A DNA stretch of 64,000 bases, taken from NCBI RefSeq assembly GCF_000152965.1, contig NZ_CH902583.1, positions 2,735,892 through 2,799,891 on the forward strand, given 5' to 3'. Position 1 is the stretch's first letter; the number at the start of each line of letters is the position of its first letter. The notes under the pieces are model-generated. The model saw nothing but the letters and a program-made list of their open reading frames with translations. It was not told where the DNA came from and did no database searches. Made by a program: the position numbers and the translations under genes. This DNA is from Roseobacter sp. MED193 (GTDB taxonomy: Bacteria; Pseudomonadota; Alphaproteobacteria; Rhodobacterales; Rhodobacteraceae). Positions 19,880-31,956 of the stretch are shown in pieces.

Positions 19880-20746
19880 ATGACAGCCAACCAAAGAGGC
19901 GCGTTTTTGATGATGGGGGCGATGGCCGCCTTTACCTTCAATGACACCTTGATCAAGGCGATTGGCACCAGCCTGCCTCTGTCCCAGATTCTGGTTCTAC
20001 GGGGCACGATGGCCTCGCTGTTGATCTATGCCTTTGCCCGCTATCAGGGCAGCCTGCACCTGCGGCTTGACCGTCGGGACTGGGGCTTGGTGACTCTGCG
20101 CTGTCTGGCCGAAGGTGGCGCGACCTTTTTGTTCCTCACCGCATTGATGCGGATGCCCATTGCCAATATCACAGCTGTCTTGCAGATGCTGCCCCTGACC
20201 GTGACCCTGGGCGCAGCCCTGCTATTTCAGGAGGCCGTGGGATGGCGGCGGATGCTGGCGATCCTGGTCGGTTTCTGTGGCATGCTGTTGATTGTGCGCC
20301 CCGGCCCCGAGGGCTTTGACGCGGCTTCGTTCTATGCGCTGGGAGCCGTGGCCTGTGTCACCCTACGAGATCTGGTGACGCGCCGCATGTCGGCGGCTGT
20401 GCCTTCGATGACGGTGACAGTTCTGGCCTCCCTATCAGTGCTGATGTTTGGCATTGGTTATAGTTTCTTCCAGGATTGGGCGCCGGTTTCGGCTGTGCAG
20501 CTGAGCCTGCTCGCTGGGGCGGCCTGCATAATCTTGCTGGGCTATCTGTGTTCAGTGATGGCCATGCGTGTCGGCGATGTGGCCGTCGTTTCACCCTTTC
20601 GTTACACTGGTTTGCTCTGGGCACTGATCCTGGGCTGGTTGGTTTTTGGCGACTGGCCGGATATGCTCACCCTGATGGGCGGCAGCTTAGTGGTGGGGGC
20701 CGGCCTGTTTACCCTGTACCGCGAACGCCAACAGGCCAGCGGCTAG
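19880..20746 (+). CDS. EamA/DMT-family membrane transporter
   Basis: 288 residues with about ten hydrophobic segments in two EamA repeats ('GAFLMMGAMAAFTFNDTLIK' and the second half from about residue 150). DMT-superfamily members export metabolites or drugs; the substrate is unknown. It begins two bases after the preceding glycosyltransferase, so the two form an operon. A TTG at 19874 is an alternative start with better spacing from AAGGG. The 3' end overlaps the convergent next gene by four bases. Confidence 0.85.
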   Translation: MTANQRGAFLMMGAMAAFTFNDTLIKAIGTSLPLSQILVLRGTMASLLIYAFARYQGSLHLRLDRRDWGLVTLRCLAEGGATFLFLTALMRMPIANITAVLQMLPLTVTLGAALLFQEAVGWRRMLAILVGFCGMLLIVRPGPEGFDAASFYALGAVACVTLRDLVTRRMSAAVPSMTVTVLASLSVLMFGIGYSFFQDWAPVSAVQLSLLAGAACIILLGYLCSVMAMRVGDVAVVSPFRYTGLLWALILGWLVFGDWPDMLTLMGGSLVVGAGLFTLYRERQQASG

Positions 20747-21552
20747 GCCTTTGGAGCAAAGATCCGACGCACATCGTTCTGACGCAGGGCAAACCGCGCC
20801 TCAAAATCCGCCGCAAGCGCGTCATCAATCGGGGTGACAGGCACGGGTTTCACCTTTTTCTGCCGTGAATCATTATAGCCATTGTGGCTGCGTACAAACA
20901 TCGGCGCATCGCTGATGGTGACCGTGGGCATAAAGCGCAGGATCTTTTCGTGGGCAAAGTTCATGATCGTCAACGGACAGTTCCCGCGCACATACATCCC
21001 CAAAGAGGCGACATAATAGGGCCGGTGGATCTCGGTGGCGGCGATACCATCAGGCCCCAGTTCGGCGATGTAACCGCGGTTGAAATCCACCGCCAGAGTT
21101 TTGTTTTTCGCCACGAGCCCAGGACAGTCGGCTAGCGTCTGTCGAAATCGCGCAATGAAATCCACCGAGATGGCGTCATCGTCGTCATGGCGAAACTGTA
21201 GGCAGGGGGCTTTGGGATCGCGCCGAGCTCGGTTTAGGATTTCCTTCATGACTTCGCGCTGCTTGCGGGGCGGTTCTGCATGGATGGTGATCTGGGGAAT
21301 ATCAGCGCAAAGATCGCGCAGCCGCGAAACGTGGTGCGCGGGTAGGCTGTCCCCGATAACTATGATCAGCTCAAAGTCCTGATCCGTTTGTTCGCGCAGG
21401 CAGGGGAGGGCGATAGCCTCCATCAGCTGAAACCGCTCTTCCAGGCGCTTTTCGGCGTAGAGGAAGGCAATGCGCTCTTCAATAGAGCTGTGTTCCACCT
21501 GAAAGCCGCCGATGGCGGGATAGGAGAAGCGGCAAAGACCAATAACCTGCAT
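20743..21552 (-). CDS. putative rhamnosyltransferase (glycosyltransferase)
   Basis: 269 residues from the ATG at 21552 ('MQVIGLCRFSYPAIGGFQVE'), with AGGA upstream; the frame is open to 21663 but that part looks non-coding. 'CLQFRHDDDDAISVDFIARF' carries the same DDDD motif as the gene at 19071, and both share a 'LPCLREQTDQDFELIIV' versus 'LPSLARQTDRNFDLVVL' stretch, so they are paralogues. It is convergent with the EamA gene and divergent from the str operon promoter. Function is inferred from family only. Confidence 0.8.
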   Translation of the reverse strand: MQVIGLCRFSYPAIGGFQVEHSSIEERIAFLYAEKRLEERFQLMEAIALPCLREQTDQDFELIIVIGDSLPAHHVSRLRDLCADIPQITIHAEPPRKQREVMKEILNRARRDPKAPCLQFRHDDDDAISVDFIARFRQTLADCPGLVAKNKTLAVDFNRGYIAELGPDGIAATEIHRPYYVASLGMYVRGNCPLTIMNFAHEKILRFMPTVTISDAPMFVRSHNGYNDSRQKKVKPVPVTPIDDALAADFEARFALRQNDVRRIFAPKA

Positions 21553-21656
21553 GTACGACGTCCTGAAAAGCTGTATAGGGGAACTGCCTGCACAACTATG
21601 CATGGCGGCGAGGGACACGCAAGCCGCTCTGCCTTTGCGGACTTGCCGCGCTGCAG

Positions 21657-21685
21657 TTGACAAGCCCCGCGACTCCCCATATACG
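21657..21685 (+). promoter_or_regulatory. strong predicted promoter of the str operon
   Basis: Perfect -35 TTGACA (21657-21662), 17-bp spacer, -10 TATACG (21680-21685). It drives rpsL-rpsG-fusA-tuf through a leader of about 225 nt. The rest of the 365-bp gap 21553-21917 holds no gene I can support. Confidence 0.7.
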
Positions 21686-21917
21686 CGCGCCTATCCGGCA
21701 ACTCGGGGGTCGCCCCGATAGCCGAAATCTATATTGTTGTGGACCAAGGTTCGGGAACTTTTATCACCCGGATCCTCTGAAAAACCACCGCGTCGCTTAC
21801 CTCGGAATGGAAGCGATTGCGGTTTTTGCGCTTGCGGACGCTCAAGCGCATGAAGACCTAGCCGTATGCTCATCCGAGCATGCATGACCAAAGTTGCGAA
21901 ACGGGGAAAGAACCGGA

Positions 21918-22289
21918 ATGCCAACGATCCAACAGCTGATCCGCAAGCCGCGCCAGCCAAAAATCAAACGCTCCAAGTCGATGCACCTGGAGCAGTGCCC
22001 GCAGAAACGCGGCGTATGCACACGTGTTTACACCACCACACCTAAGAAACCAAACTCCGCTATGCGGAAAGTTGCCAAGGTTCGCCTGACCAACGGTTTC
22101 GAAGTGATCTCCTACATCCCAGGTGAAAGCCACAACCTTCAGGAGCACTCCGTGGTTCTGATCCGTGGCGGTCGTGTAAAAGACCTTCCCGGTGTCCGTT
22201 ACCACATCCTGCGCGGTGTTCTGGATACCCAGGGCGTCAAAGACCGTAAACAACGTCGTTCGAAGTACGGCGCGAAGCGTCCTAAGTAA
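21918..22289 (+). CDS. rpsL: 30S ribosomal protein S12
   Basis: 123 residues starting '[20 protein letters not shown]'; an in-frame ATG at 21894 would add eight unlikely residues. It has the streptomycin-site stretches '[18 protein letters not shown]' and '[13 protein letters not shown]' with the wild-type lysines, so no resistance substitution is seen. It is part of the decoding centre and first gene of the str operon, with rpsG 15 bp downstream. Confidence 0.98.
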   Translation: MPTIQQLIRKPRQPKIKRSKSMHLEQCPQKRGVCTRVYTTTPKKPNSAMRKVAKVRLTNGFEVISYIPGESHNLQEHSVVLIRGGRVKDLPGVRYHILRGVLDTQGVKDRKQRRSKYGAKRPK

Positions 22290-22775
<486 letters not shown>

Positions 22776-22796
22776 TTTCCAAAGGACATTAGACCA

Positions 22797-24914
22797 ATGG
22801 CACGCGAGTATACACTCAACCATTACCGTAACTTCGGCATCATGGCGCACATCGATGCAGGTAAAACCACCTGCTCCGAGCGCATCCTGTACTATACAGG
22901 CAAGTCCCACAACATTGGTGAGGTGCACGACGGTGCGGCCACCATGGACTGGATGGAGCAGGAGCAGGAACGCGGTATTACCATTACTTCGGCTGCGACC
23001 ACCACTTTCTGGGAACGCACCGAAGATGGCGCCACGGCTGACACGCCCAAGCACCGTCTGAACATCATCGACACCCCTGGCCACGTGGACTTCACCATTG
23101 AAGTTGAGCGTTCGCTGGCGGTTCTCGATGGTGCTGTCTGTGTTCTGGACGCCAACGCTGGTGTTGAACCCCAGACCGAAACCGTGTGGCGTCAGGCTGA
23201 TCGCTACAAGGTTCCACGTATGGTTTTTGTCAACAAGATGGACAAAATCGGCGCGGACTTCTTCAACTGCGTTCACATGATCGAAGACCGTACAGGGGCA
23301 ACCGCTGTTCCCGTTGCTTTCCCAATCGGTGCCGAAACCGAGCTGGAAGGTCAGGTTGACCTGGTCACCATGGAAGAATGGCTGTGGCAGGGTGAAGACC
23401 TTGGTGCATCCTGGATCAAAGCGCCTATCCGTGACAGCTTGAAAGAGCTGGCTGACGAATGGCGCTCCAAAATGGTCGAGGCCGCCGTCGAAATGGACGA
23501 CGACGCCATGGAAGCCTACCTGGAAGGCGAAGAGCCCGACGTTGAGACCCTGCGCAAACTGCTGCGCAAAGGTACTCTCGAGATGGCCTTTGTTCCTGTT
23601 CTTGGTGGTTCTGCCTTCAAAAACAAAGGTGTTCAGCCGCTGCTCAACGCTGTGATCGACTATCTGCCCAGCCCGCTGGACGTTGTTGATTACATGGGCT
23701 TTGCACCAGGTGACGAAACAGAAACCCGTAACATTGCCCGCCGCGCGGATGATGAAATGGCGTTCTCTGGCCTGGCGTTCAAAATCATGAACGACCCCTT
23801 TGTTGGCTCGCTGACCTTCACCCGGATCTACTCCGGTGTCCTGAACAAGGGCGACACCCTGCTGAACTCGACCAAAGGTCGTAAAGAGCGTGTTGGCCGG
23901 ATGATGATGATGCACTCGAATGACCGTGAAGAGATCACGGAAGCATTTGCGGGCGACATCATCGCGCTGGCGGGTCTGAAAGACACCACCACAGGTGACA
24001 CCCTCTGTGCTGCCAACGAGCCGGTGGTTCTGGAAACCATGACCTTCCCCGATCCGGTCATCGAGATCGCGGTTGAGCCCAAGACCAAAGCGGACCAAGA
24101 GAAAATGTCTCAGGGTCTGGGTCGTCTGGCGGCTGAAGATCCATCCTTCCGTGTGGAGACCGACATTGAGTCCGGTCAGACCATCATGAAGGGCATGGGC
24201 GAACTTCACCTGGACATCCTGGTTGACCGTCTCAAGCGGGAATTCAAGGTTGAAGCCAACATTGGTGCGCCTCAGGTTGCCTACCGTGAGACCATCGGTC
24301 ACGAAGTTGAACATACCTACACCCACAAGAAACAGTCGGGTGGTTCGGGTCAGTTTGGCGAAGTGAAGATGATCATCTCCCCCACCGAAGCAGGCGAAGG
24401 ATATTCCTTCGAATCCCGCATCGTTGGTGGTTCGGTTCCAAAAGAATACATCCCAGGTGTCGAAAAAGGCATCAACTCGGTGATGGATTCTGGCCCGCTT
24501 GCTGGCTTCCCCGTGATCGACTTCAAAGTTGCTCTGATCGACGGTAAGTTCCACGACGTGGACTCCTCGGTTCTGGCCTTTGAAATCGCGGCACGTATGT
24601 GTATGCGTGAAGGCATGCGCAAAGCTGGCGCCAAGCTGCTTGAGCCAATCATGAAAGTGGAAGTGATCACGCCGGAAGAATATACCGGTGGTATCATTGG
24701 CGATCTGACCTCCCGTCGTGGTCAGGTTTCCGGCCAGGAGCCACGCGGCAACGCGATTGCGATCGACGCAAACGTGCCGCTGGCCAACATGTTTGGTTAC
24801 ATCAACACCCTTCGTTCGATGAGCTCGGGCCGCGCCCAGTTCACCATGCAGTTCTCGCATTACGATCCCGTACCGCAGAACATCTCGGACGAAATCCAGG
24901 CAAAATTCGCTTAA
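22797..24914 (+). CDS. fusA: elongation factor G
   Basis: 705 residues, the standard length. All G motifs are present: '[19 protein letters not shown]', 'RGITITSA', 'DTPGHVDF' and '[10 protein letters not shown]'. Domain IV includes '[20 protein letters not shown]'. It catalyses GTP-dependent translocation and helps recycle ribosomes. It is the canonical copy, in contrast with the degenerate EF-G-like protein at 48951-50921. It starts 21 bp after rpsG. Confidence 0.99.
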   Translation: MAREYTLNHYRNFGIMAHIDAGKTTCSERILYYTGKSHNIGEVHDGAATMDWMEQEQERGITITSAATTTFWERTEDGATADTPKHRLNIIDTPGHVDFTIEVERSLAVLDGAVCVLDANAGVEPQTETVWRQADRYKVPRMVFVNKMDKIGADFFNCVHMIEDRTGATAVPVAFPIGAETELEGQVDLVTMEEWLWQGEDLGASWIKAPIRDSLKELADEWRSKMVEAAVEMDDDAMEAYLEGEEPDVETLRKLLRKGTLEMAFVPVLGGSAFKNKGVQPLLNAVIDYLPSPLDVVDYMGFAPGDETETRNIARRADDEMAFSGLAFKIMNDPFVGSLTFTRIYSGVLNKGDTLLNSTKGRKERVGRMMMMHSNDREEITEAFAGDIIALAGLKDTTTGDTLCAANEPVVLETMTFPDPVIEIAVEPKTKADQEKMSQGLGRLAAEDPSFRVETDIESGQTIMKGMGELHLDILVDRLKREFKVEANIGAPQVAYRETIGHEVEHTYTHKKQSGGSGQFGEVKMIISPTEAGEGYSFESRIVGGSVPKEYIPGVEKGINSVMDSGPLAGFPVIDFKVALIDGKFHDVDSSVLAFEIAARMCMREGMRKAGAKLLEPIMKVEVITPEEYTGGIIGDLTSRRGQVSGQEPRGNAIAIDANVPLANMFGYINTLRSMSSGRAQFTMQFSHYDPVPQNISDEIQAKFA

Positions 24915-24977
24915 GCGACAAGACATTGGAAGGTTCGCGAATTGCGCGGACCTTCCTCAATCACAAAGGAGGCCATC

Positions 24978-26153
24978 ATGGCTAAGGAAAAGTTTGAACG
25001 TAATAAGCCGCACGTCAACATCGGCACCATCGGCCACGTTGACCACGGTAAAACCACTCTGACCGCAGCGATCACCAAATACTTTGGTGACTTCAAAGCC
25101 TACGACCAGATCGACGGCGCACCAGAAGAAAAAGCGCGCGGCATCACCATCTCGACTGCTCACGTTGAGTATGAAACCGAGACCCGCCACTACGCGCACG
25201 TCGACTGCCCCGGCCACGCTGACTATGTGAAAAACATGATCACCGGTGCGGCGCAGATGGATGGCGCCATCCTGGTTGTGAACGCGGCTGACGGCCCTAT
25301 GCCTCAGACTCGTGAGCACATCCTGCTGGGTCGCCAGGTTGGCATCCCTTACATGGTTGTCTTCATGAACAAAGTTGACCAGGTCGACGACGAAGAGCTG
25401 CTCGAGCTGGTTGAAATGGAAATCCGTGAGCTGCTGTCCTCCTATGAGTACCCTGGCGACGATATTCCAATCATCGCAGGTTCCGCTCTGGCGGCGATGG
25501 AAGGCACCACCCCTGAAATCGGCGAAGAGAAAATCAAAGAGCTGATGGCAGCGGTTGACGAGTATATCCCCACGCCTGCGCGTGCGGTTGACCAGCCCTT
25601 CCTGATGCCTGTTGAAGACGTGTTCTCGATCTCTGGTCGTGGTACCGTTGTGACTGGCCGTGTTGAGCGTGGCGTGATCAATGTTGGTGACAGCATTGAA
25701 ATCGTTGGCATCAAAGACACTCAGACCACCACCTGTACCGGTGTTGAAATGTTCCGCAAGCTGCTGGATCGCGGTGAAGCTGGCGACAACATCGGCGCCC
25801 TGCTGCGCGGCATCGACCGTGAAGCTGTTGAGCGTGGCCAGGTTCTGTGCGCACCTAAGTCGGTTCAGCCTCACACCAAGTTCGAAGCTGAAGCCTATAT
25901 CCTGACCAAGGATGAAGGTGGCCGTCACACGCCGTTCTTCGCGAACTACCGTCCACAGTTCTACTTCCGGACCACAGATGTCACCGGCACCGTTACTCTG
26001 CCCGAGGGCACCGAGATGGTTATGCCAGGCGACAACCTGAAGTTCGACGTTGAACTGATCGCCCCGATCGCGATGGAAAACGGTCTGCGCTTTGCGATCC
26101 GCGAAGGCGGCCGCACCGTTGGCGCCGGCGTCGTTTCCAAAATCACCGAGTGA
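24978..26153 (+). CDS. tuf: elongation factor Tu
   Basis: 391 residues from the ATG preceded by AAAGGAGGCCATC; an upstream in-frame ATG at 24942 is not needed. G motifs: '[19 protein letters not shown]', '[14 protein letters not shown]', '[20 protein letters not shown]', '[19 protein letters not shown]'. It delivers aminoacyl-tRNA to the ribosome. Many alphaproteobacteria carry a second tuf near secE, but none is present beside secE here. It is the last gene of the str operon, with a terminator at 26227-26254. Confidence 0.99.
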   Translation: MAKEKFERNKPHVNIGTIGHVDHGKTTLTAAITKYFGDFKAYDQIDGAPEEKARGITISTAHVEYETETRHYAHVDCPGHADYVKNMITGAAQMDGAILVVNAADGPMPQTREHILLGRQVGIPYMVVFMNKVDQVDDEELLELVEMEIRELLSSYEYPGDDIPIIAGSALAAMEGTTPEIGEEKIKELMAAVDEYIPTPARAVDQPFLMPVEDVFSISGRGTVVTGRVERGVINVGDSIEIVGIKDTQTTTCTGVEMFRKLLDRGEAGDNIGALLRGIDREAVERGQVLCAPKSVQPHTKFEAEAYILTKDEGGRHTPFFANYRPQFYFRTTDVTGTVTLPEGTEMVMPGDNLKFDVELIAPIAMENGLRFAIREGGRTVGAGVVSKITE

Positions 26154-26172
26154 TTTTGAAACAGCGGTGACA

Positions 26173-26201
26173 GGTGATCTTCCCCAGCGGGGGAAATCAC
26201 C
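26173..26201 (+). other. hairpin after tuf
   Basis: GGTGAT/ATCACC outer stem and TTCCCC/GGGGAA inner stem with one bulged C and a 4-base loop. It lies 20 bases past the tuf stop and upstream of the terminator. It could protect the mRNA 3' end. Confidence 0.45.
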
Positions 26202-26226
26202 GAGAGCCACACCGGTGAAAAGAAAG

Positions 26227-26254
26227 AAAGGGCGTCCCTAGGGGCGCCCTTTTT
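26227..26254 (+). terminator. intrinsic terminator of the str operon
   Basis: AAAGGGCG (26227-26234) pairs with CGCCCTTT (26245-26252), running into a five-T tract. The rest of the gap to 26548 contains a short hairpin (GCGAGG/CCTCGC) and an 11-base repeat, CCGGGAACTAC, at 26348-26358 and 26360-26370, but no gene. Confidence 0.8.
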
Positions 26255-26548
26255 CTGTGCAGGGTAGGGAATTTGCGAGGCTCTGCCTCGCGCTCCGGAA
26301 TATTGGGGAAAGATGATGGGGGAGGGGGCGCACAGGACAGAAAGTGGCCGGGAACTACTCCGGGAACTACAGGAGGGATGGCCCAGAGACTTTAAGCGGA
26401 TTATTCTAAGGTTTAGGCAGTTGGGTGGATATCGGCTAGGATTTGGGGGTGGTCTGAATAGGTCTTTTGACTGAATGTCTGCGACTGTCTGTGCTTGTAG
26501 GATCGATCCCGCGGTCCATTAATGCGTCAGAACTCCTGGCAAGAGGGG

Positions 26549-27031
26549 TCAAAAGTGTGACTGAAACTCCTGAACCACGCGGGCATATACCTCGCGTTTG
26601 AACGGGACAATTTTCTCAACCAACTGGTCTACGGGCTGCCAGCACCAATCCGAAAATTCGGGGTGTTCGGTTTCGATATTGACCTGATGATCCTGGCCAA
26701 GGAAACGCATGAGGAACCACTTTTGTTCCTGACCGCGATACTTCCCACCCCAGAATTTGGGAACCACATCATGGGGTAAATCATATGGAAGCCAGCCATC
26801 GCTTTCGGCAACGATGCTGACTAGGTTTTGCGTCACACCGGTTTCTTCTTCCAGCTCTCTTAGGGCGGCAACCTGGGCGTCCTCCCCCCGGTCAATCCCC
26901 CCCTGGGGCATCTGCCAGGCATCCTGAAAGCGATCCTTGCGCTGTGCCACAAAGACGTGGTTGGCGGAATTTACCAGCATGATCCCTACATTGGGACGAT
27001 AGGGCAGCTTAGCAATCTCTTCAGGCGTCAT
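26549..27031 (-). CDS. rppH: RNA pyrophosphohydrolase (Nudix)
   Basis: 160 residues. The Nudix box '[20 protein letters not shown]' plus TGV has the metal-binding glutamates in register. '[20 protein letters not shown]' and '[10 protein letters not shown]' are typical of RppH. It removes pyrophosphate from the 5' end of mRNAs and so triggers RNase E decay; diadenosine polyphosphates are alternative substrates. It diverges from fadH. CAAGGAGACC lies before the start codon. Confidence 0.93.
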   Translation of the reverse strand: MTPEEIAKLPYRPNVGIMLVNSANHVFVAQRKDRFQDAWQMPQGGIDRGEDAQVAALRELEEETGVTQNLVSIVAESDGWLPYDLPHDVVPKFWGGKYRGQEQKWFLMRFLGQDHQVNIETEHPEFSDWCWQPVDQLVEKIVPFKREVYARVVQEFQSHF

Positions 27032-27151
27032 GTTGGTCTCCTTGCGCGGTCGGGGTCAGGCAGCCGCAGCATCTATACAGTCACACATATTCTTCCCTTA
27101 GACCTCGTGTCGTCGGGGCAGGCAAGGGGGTGACGCCGCGTTGAGGCGTGA

Positions 27152-29230
<2,079 letters not shown>

Positions 29231-29312
29231 ATTGCGCCCCTGGACCCATTAGCGCCTCTCCCGCGATGGTCAATATCCTGGCTATGCCAGGCCACCGTCT
29301 TTGCGGGCAAGA

Positions 29313-29395
29313 GGGCAGCGCCCCGCGCAAAGCGGGGCGCTGCCCCCAACGGAAGGCGGCTTTGCCCAAAGCCAACGACGGGCGGGAGCCGCCCC
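29313..29395. repeat. REP-like pair of G+C-rich hairpins
   Basis: A perfect 14-bp stem (GGGCAGCGCCCCGC, 29313-29326, with its complement 29332-29345, loop GCAAA) is followed by a second dyad from GGCGGCT to AGCCGCC. It lies between the convergent ends of fadH and the ABM gene. The structure looks like a dispersed extragenic palindrome that may also stop transcription both ways; only one copy is seen in this window. Confidence 0.45.
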
Positions 29396-29403
29396 TTGGC
29401 GGG

Positions 29404-29754
29404 TCAATCCACAGCATGGGAGGCTCTGCTATCTGCAGGGGCCTCCTGCCGGTCGTGCATGCCATAATCGCGCAGGACTTCAGCCACTCTGAGCCGATAG
29501 TTGGCAAAGATGCCTGCGCGGCCTTTGGTTTGTGCACTGCGATGTTCGGCCAATTGCCGCCATTGCAACACCGCCGCCTCATCTCGGAAAAAAGACAGGG
29601 ACAGCAGCTTGTTTGGCTGACTGAGGCTCTGGAACCGTTCCACGGAAAGAAACCCATCCACCTGTTCCAGCAGGGGTTTCAGCTCGCTTGCGGCCTCCAG
29701 ATAGCTGGCTTGTTGCCCCTCGGCGATCTCAACCTCAAAAATGACAGCTATCAC
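29404..29754 (-). CDS. antibiotic biosynthesis monooxygenase (ABM) domain protein
   Basis: 116 residues forming a single dimeric alpha+beta barrel: 'MIAVIFEVEIAEGQQASYLE', 'LEQVDGFLSVERFQS', 'LLSLSFFRDEAAVLQWRQLA'. ABM proteins include quinone and haem-degrading monooxygenases as well as signalling or repair proteins; the role here is unknown. Its start overlaps the stop of the NIPSNAP gene by four bases, so the two ferredoxin-like-fold proteins are coupled. An alanine-rich C-terminal tail follows the domain. Confidence 0.78.
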   Translation of the reverse strand: MIAVIFEVEIAEGQQASYLEAASELKPLLEQVDGFLSVERFQSLSQPNKLLSLSFFRDEAAVLQWRQLAEHRSAQTKGRAGIFANYRLRVAEVLRDYGMHDRQEAPADSRASHAVD

Positions 29755-30086
29755 TTGCGCGCTCCTGTGTTGGGGCCATGCGGCGCAGAGGCCAGTTTCA
29801 AAAAACTGCGTTCCTCGCGCAGGATAAATCGCTCTTTCTGGGCAAAGGCGTAGTTTTCCTGTCCCAGAGGGTCGGCGGCCAACCGCGCCCGATAGGCCTC
29901 GTAGCTGGCCAGGTCCGCAATATTGTAAATCCCATAAGCCTGGGTTGCGGATCCTTCATGTGGGGCAAAATAGCCGATCAAATCGGCACCGTTGCGCGGA
30001 ATAGCCTGCCCCCAATTCTGCGCGTAGCGACGAAAATCCTCCGTCTTGGTCGGATCGATCTGATAGCGGATAATACAGGTGAGCAT
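29751..30086 (-). CDS. NIPSNAP family protein
   Basis: 111 residues from the ATG at 30086 ('MLTCIIRYQIDPTKTEDFRR'), with AGGACC upstream; earlier in-frame codons look untranslated. 'LIGYFAPHEGSATQAYGIYN' and 'SYEAYRARLAADPLGQ' are NIPSNAP/DABB features. Bacterial members are stand-alone dimeric barrels of unclear function, commonly beside ABM-type genes, as here. It is the first gene of a two-gene operon with the ABM protein. Confidence 0.78.
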   Translation of the reverse strand: MLTCIIRYQIDPTKTEDFRRYAQNWGQAIPRNGADLIGYFAPHEGSATQAYGIYNIADLASYEAYRARLAADPLGQENYAFAQKERFILREERSFLKLASAPHGPNTGARK

Positions 30087-30235
30087 TCTGAGGTCCTTTG
30101 TGCTTGGGACCCTGTTCATAGCCCTCTGAGCAAACAAAACGCTTCGGTCCGGAGCGAACTCTTCGCAGCACAGCCTGTCCTCTTTGCTATGCAGCGCGAC
30201 GTCAGCCGCGCTGCAACAAGACCCCTATCTCTGCT

Positions 30236-30691
30236 CTAGTCTGTTACGGTAATGGTGATCACCTCCGAAACGATCGGAGTGCTATGGGGGACATGTCCCA
30301 GATCCCCCATCACCAGCTGCAAAGTATGCGCACCTGGCGCCAGTTCCACCGTGGTTTCGGTCTGACCGCCGCCGAAATGCAGGTGGTTCTCATCGGCCGG
30401 AATACCATAGGACAACTCATCTGCGCCATCTTCGCCTTGCCCCAAAGGCGCGCGATCGATCAGCAAATGATGGTGACCGGTGTTTTCCTTTTCTGTCCCT
30501 GCTGGCGCAACTCCCATGCCGTTCAGGCCAAAAACCACCTTCACGGGCGAGCTGACCTGGGCCCCATCTTCCAGATTGACGATATAGACCCTGGCCTCCG
30601 GATTTGCAGCGGTCTCGCCGCCTGCCCATAGGGGTGAGGCCAAAAGGGCCGCAGAAAAGAGGCCGACACCGAGTGTTGTGAAACGTTTCAT
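30236..30691 (-). CDS. DUF4399 periplasmic protein
   Basis: 151 residues. A Sec signal peptide (about residues 1-22: 'MKRFTTLGVGLFSAALLASP', cleavage near LWA/G) precedes a DUF4399 domain: 'NLEDGAQVSSPVKVVFGLNG', 'TGHHHLLID', 'LHFGGGQTETTVELAPGAHT' and 'LQLVMGDLGHVPH'. The conserved histidines suggest metal binding, but function is unknown. The frame is open further upstream to 30766, but the signal peptide fixes the start. It diverges from the AEC transporter. Confidence 0.85.
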   Translation of the reverse strand: MKRFTTLGVGLFSAALLASPLWAGGETAANPEARVYIVNLEDGAQVSSPVKVVFGLNGMGVAPAGTEKENTGHHHLLIDRAPLGQGEDGADELSYGIPADENHLHFGGGQTETTVELAPGAHTLQLVMGDLGHVPHSTPIVSEVITITVTD

Positions 30692-30894
30692 ACTTATTCC
30701 TCCCAAACCAATTAAACCCAGCCAGCTTAGCCGATTGGATGCAAAATCAAAGCCAGTGTCATTCACGTTTTATCCAGTCTGCTGCATAGCCCTGATTTCA
30801 AGACTGATCTTTGCGACGCTAGGTCGGAAAATGCACTTGCCGTTGCGCCTGCCCCCTATCAAGGTGCGAGGCATCATACCCCATCGAGGCTCCA

Positions 30895-31812
30895 ATGATC
30901 TTTGCCACAATTCTTCTGGGCCTTATCCCAAGCTTTTTGATGGTTGCCATCGGTGGGCTGGTTCGTAATCGCCTCAGTCCCGAAGCCTGGCAGGGACTGG
31001 ATCGGCTCAACTTTGAAGTCCTGTTTCCGGCTTTGCTGTTCTTTGCGGCCTGCGGACGCCCTATTGCTCCGGTTGAAATCCTGCGCATCGGCCCGGCCGT
31101 CTGGACGATCATGTTGCTGGCCCTTGCCTTGGGCTATCTGGCCCGGCGCCTGGGGCCGGACAGTTTTCTTGATTTCGCCGGGGCCTGGCAGACAAGCTGG
31201 CGTTTTAACACTGCCATTGCCTTTGTGGCCATACCTACCCTGGATCCCGCTCTGATTGGGCAAATGGCCATTGCCGTGGGCATGGCTGTTCCCGTGGCCA
31301 ATATCCTGGCGGTCACCGCCCTGTCGCGCGGCGGTAGCCTGTCCTTTGTCTCTACCCTTAAAAAAGTCATGGGCAACCCATTCTTGATTGCCTCGGTTGC
31401 TGGGGTTGCGGTCGGGGTTTCCGGTTACAAGATCCCATCGTCACTTCTCGCCCCGGCCGAAATGCTGGCAAAGGCCGCCATTCCGATTGCCCTGCTCTCA
31501 ATTGGTGCCACGATGAATTGGCAGGCGTTGACGCGGCTCGACAGATTCAACGGCGCTCTGTGTCTGGTCCGACTGGTCCTGGCCCCTGCAATTGTGTTTG
31601 GCCTCTGTCTGACCTGGCAACTCGGAGGCGCGCTGTCGGCTGTCTTCATCCTGTTTGCCGCTTTGCCTACCGCTTCGGCGGCGCATGTGCTGGCTTCTGG
31701 TTTTGGAGCGGATCGCAGGTTGGTGGCGACCTTGATCGCGCAATCTACTTTGCTAGCTGCGGTGACATTGCCTCTGTGGATCTTGGCGACCAAACTGGTT
31801 TTCCTGAACTAA
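30895..31812 (+). CDS. AEC (auxin efflux carrier) family transporter
   Basis: 305 residues, with about ten membrane segments spread along the protein and the family's N-terminal 'IFATILLGLIPSFLMVAIGG'. 'FNTAIAFVAIPTLDPALIG' and 'LFAALPTASAAHVLASGFGA' match AEC proteins, which move malonate, malate or other carboxylates. Substrate cannot be read from sequence. It is followed on the same strand after 144 bp by a LysR-type regulator, which may control it. Confidence 0.85.
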   Translation: MIFATILLGLIPSFLMVAIGGLVRNRLSPEAWQGLDRLNFEVLFPALLFFAACGRPIAPVEILRIGPAVWTIMLLALALGYLARRLGPDSFLDFAGAWQTSWRFNTAIAFVAIPTLDPALIGQMAIAVGMAVPVANILAVTALSRGGSLSFVSTLKKVMGNPFLIASVAGVAVGVSGYKIPSSLLAPAEMLAKAAIPIALLSIGATMNWQALTRLDRFNGALCLVRLVLAPAIVFGLCLTWQLGGALSAVFILFAALPTASAAHVLASGFGADRRLVATLIAQSTLLAAVTLPLWILATKLVFLN

Positions 31813-31956
31813 AGGTCAAATTTGGCCCCATTGTGTAAGTGTTTCCGCTCGTGGAACGATGTTGTGAAAACCCTGCAATTATCCCACCACCGCCCCGTTC
31901 TTGCCCGAATTCAGCGCCAAACACAGGTCCAGACGAGACAATTAGAGGACCTGTTG

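Noticed and set aside
26348-26370. Start of a CRISPR or tandem repeat array
   Set aside because: Only two copies of an 11-base unit, with no spacers.
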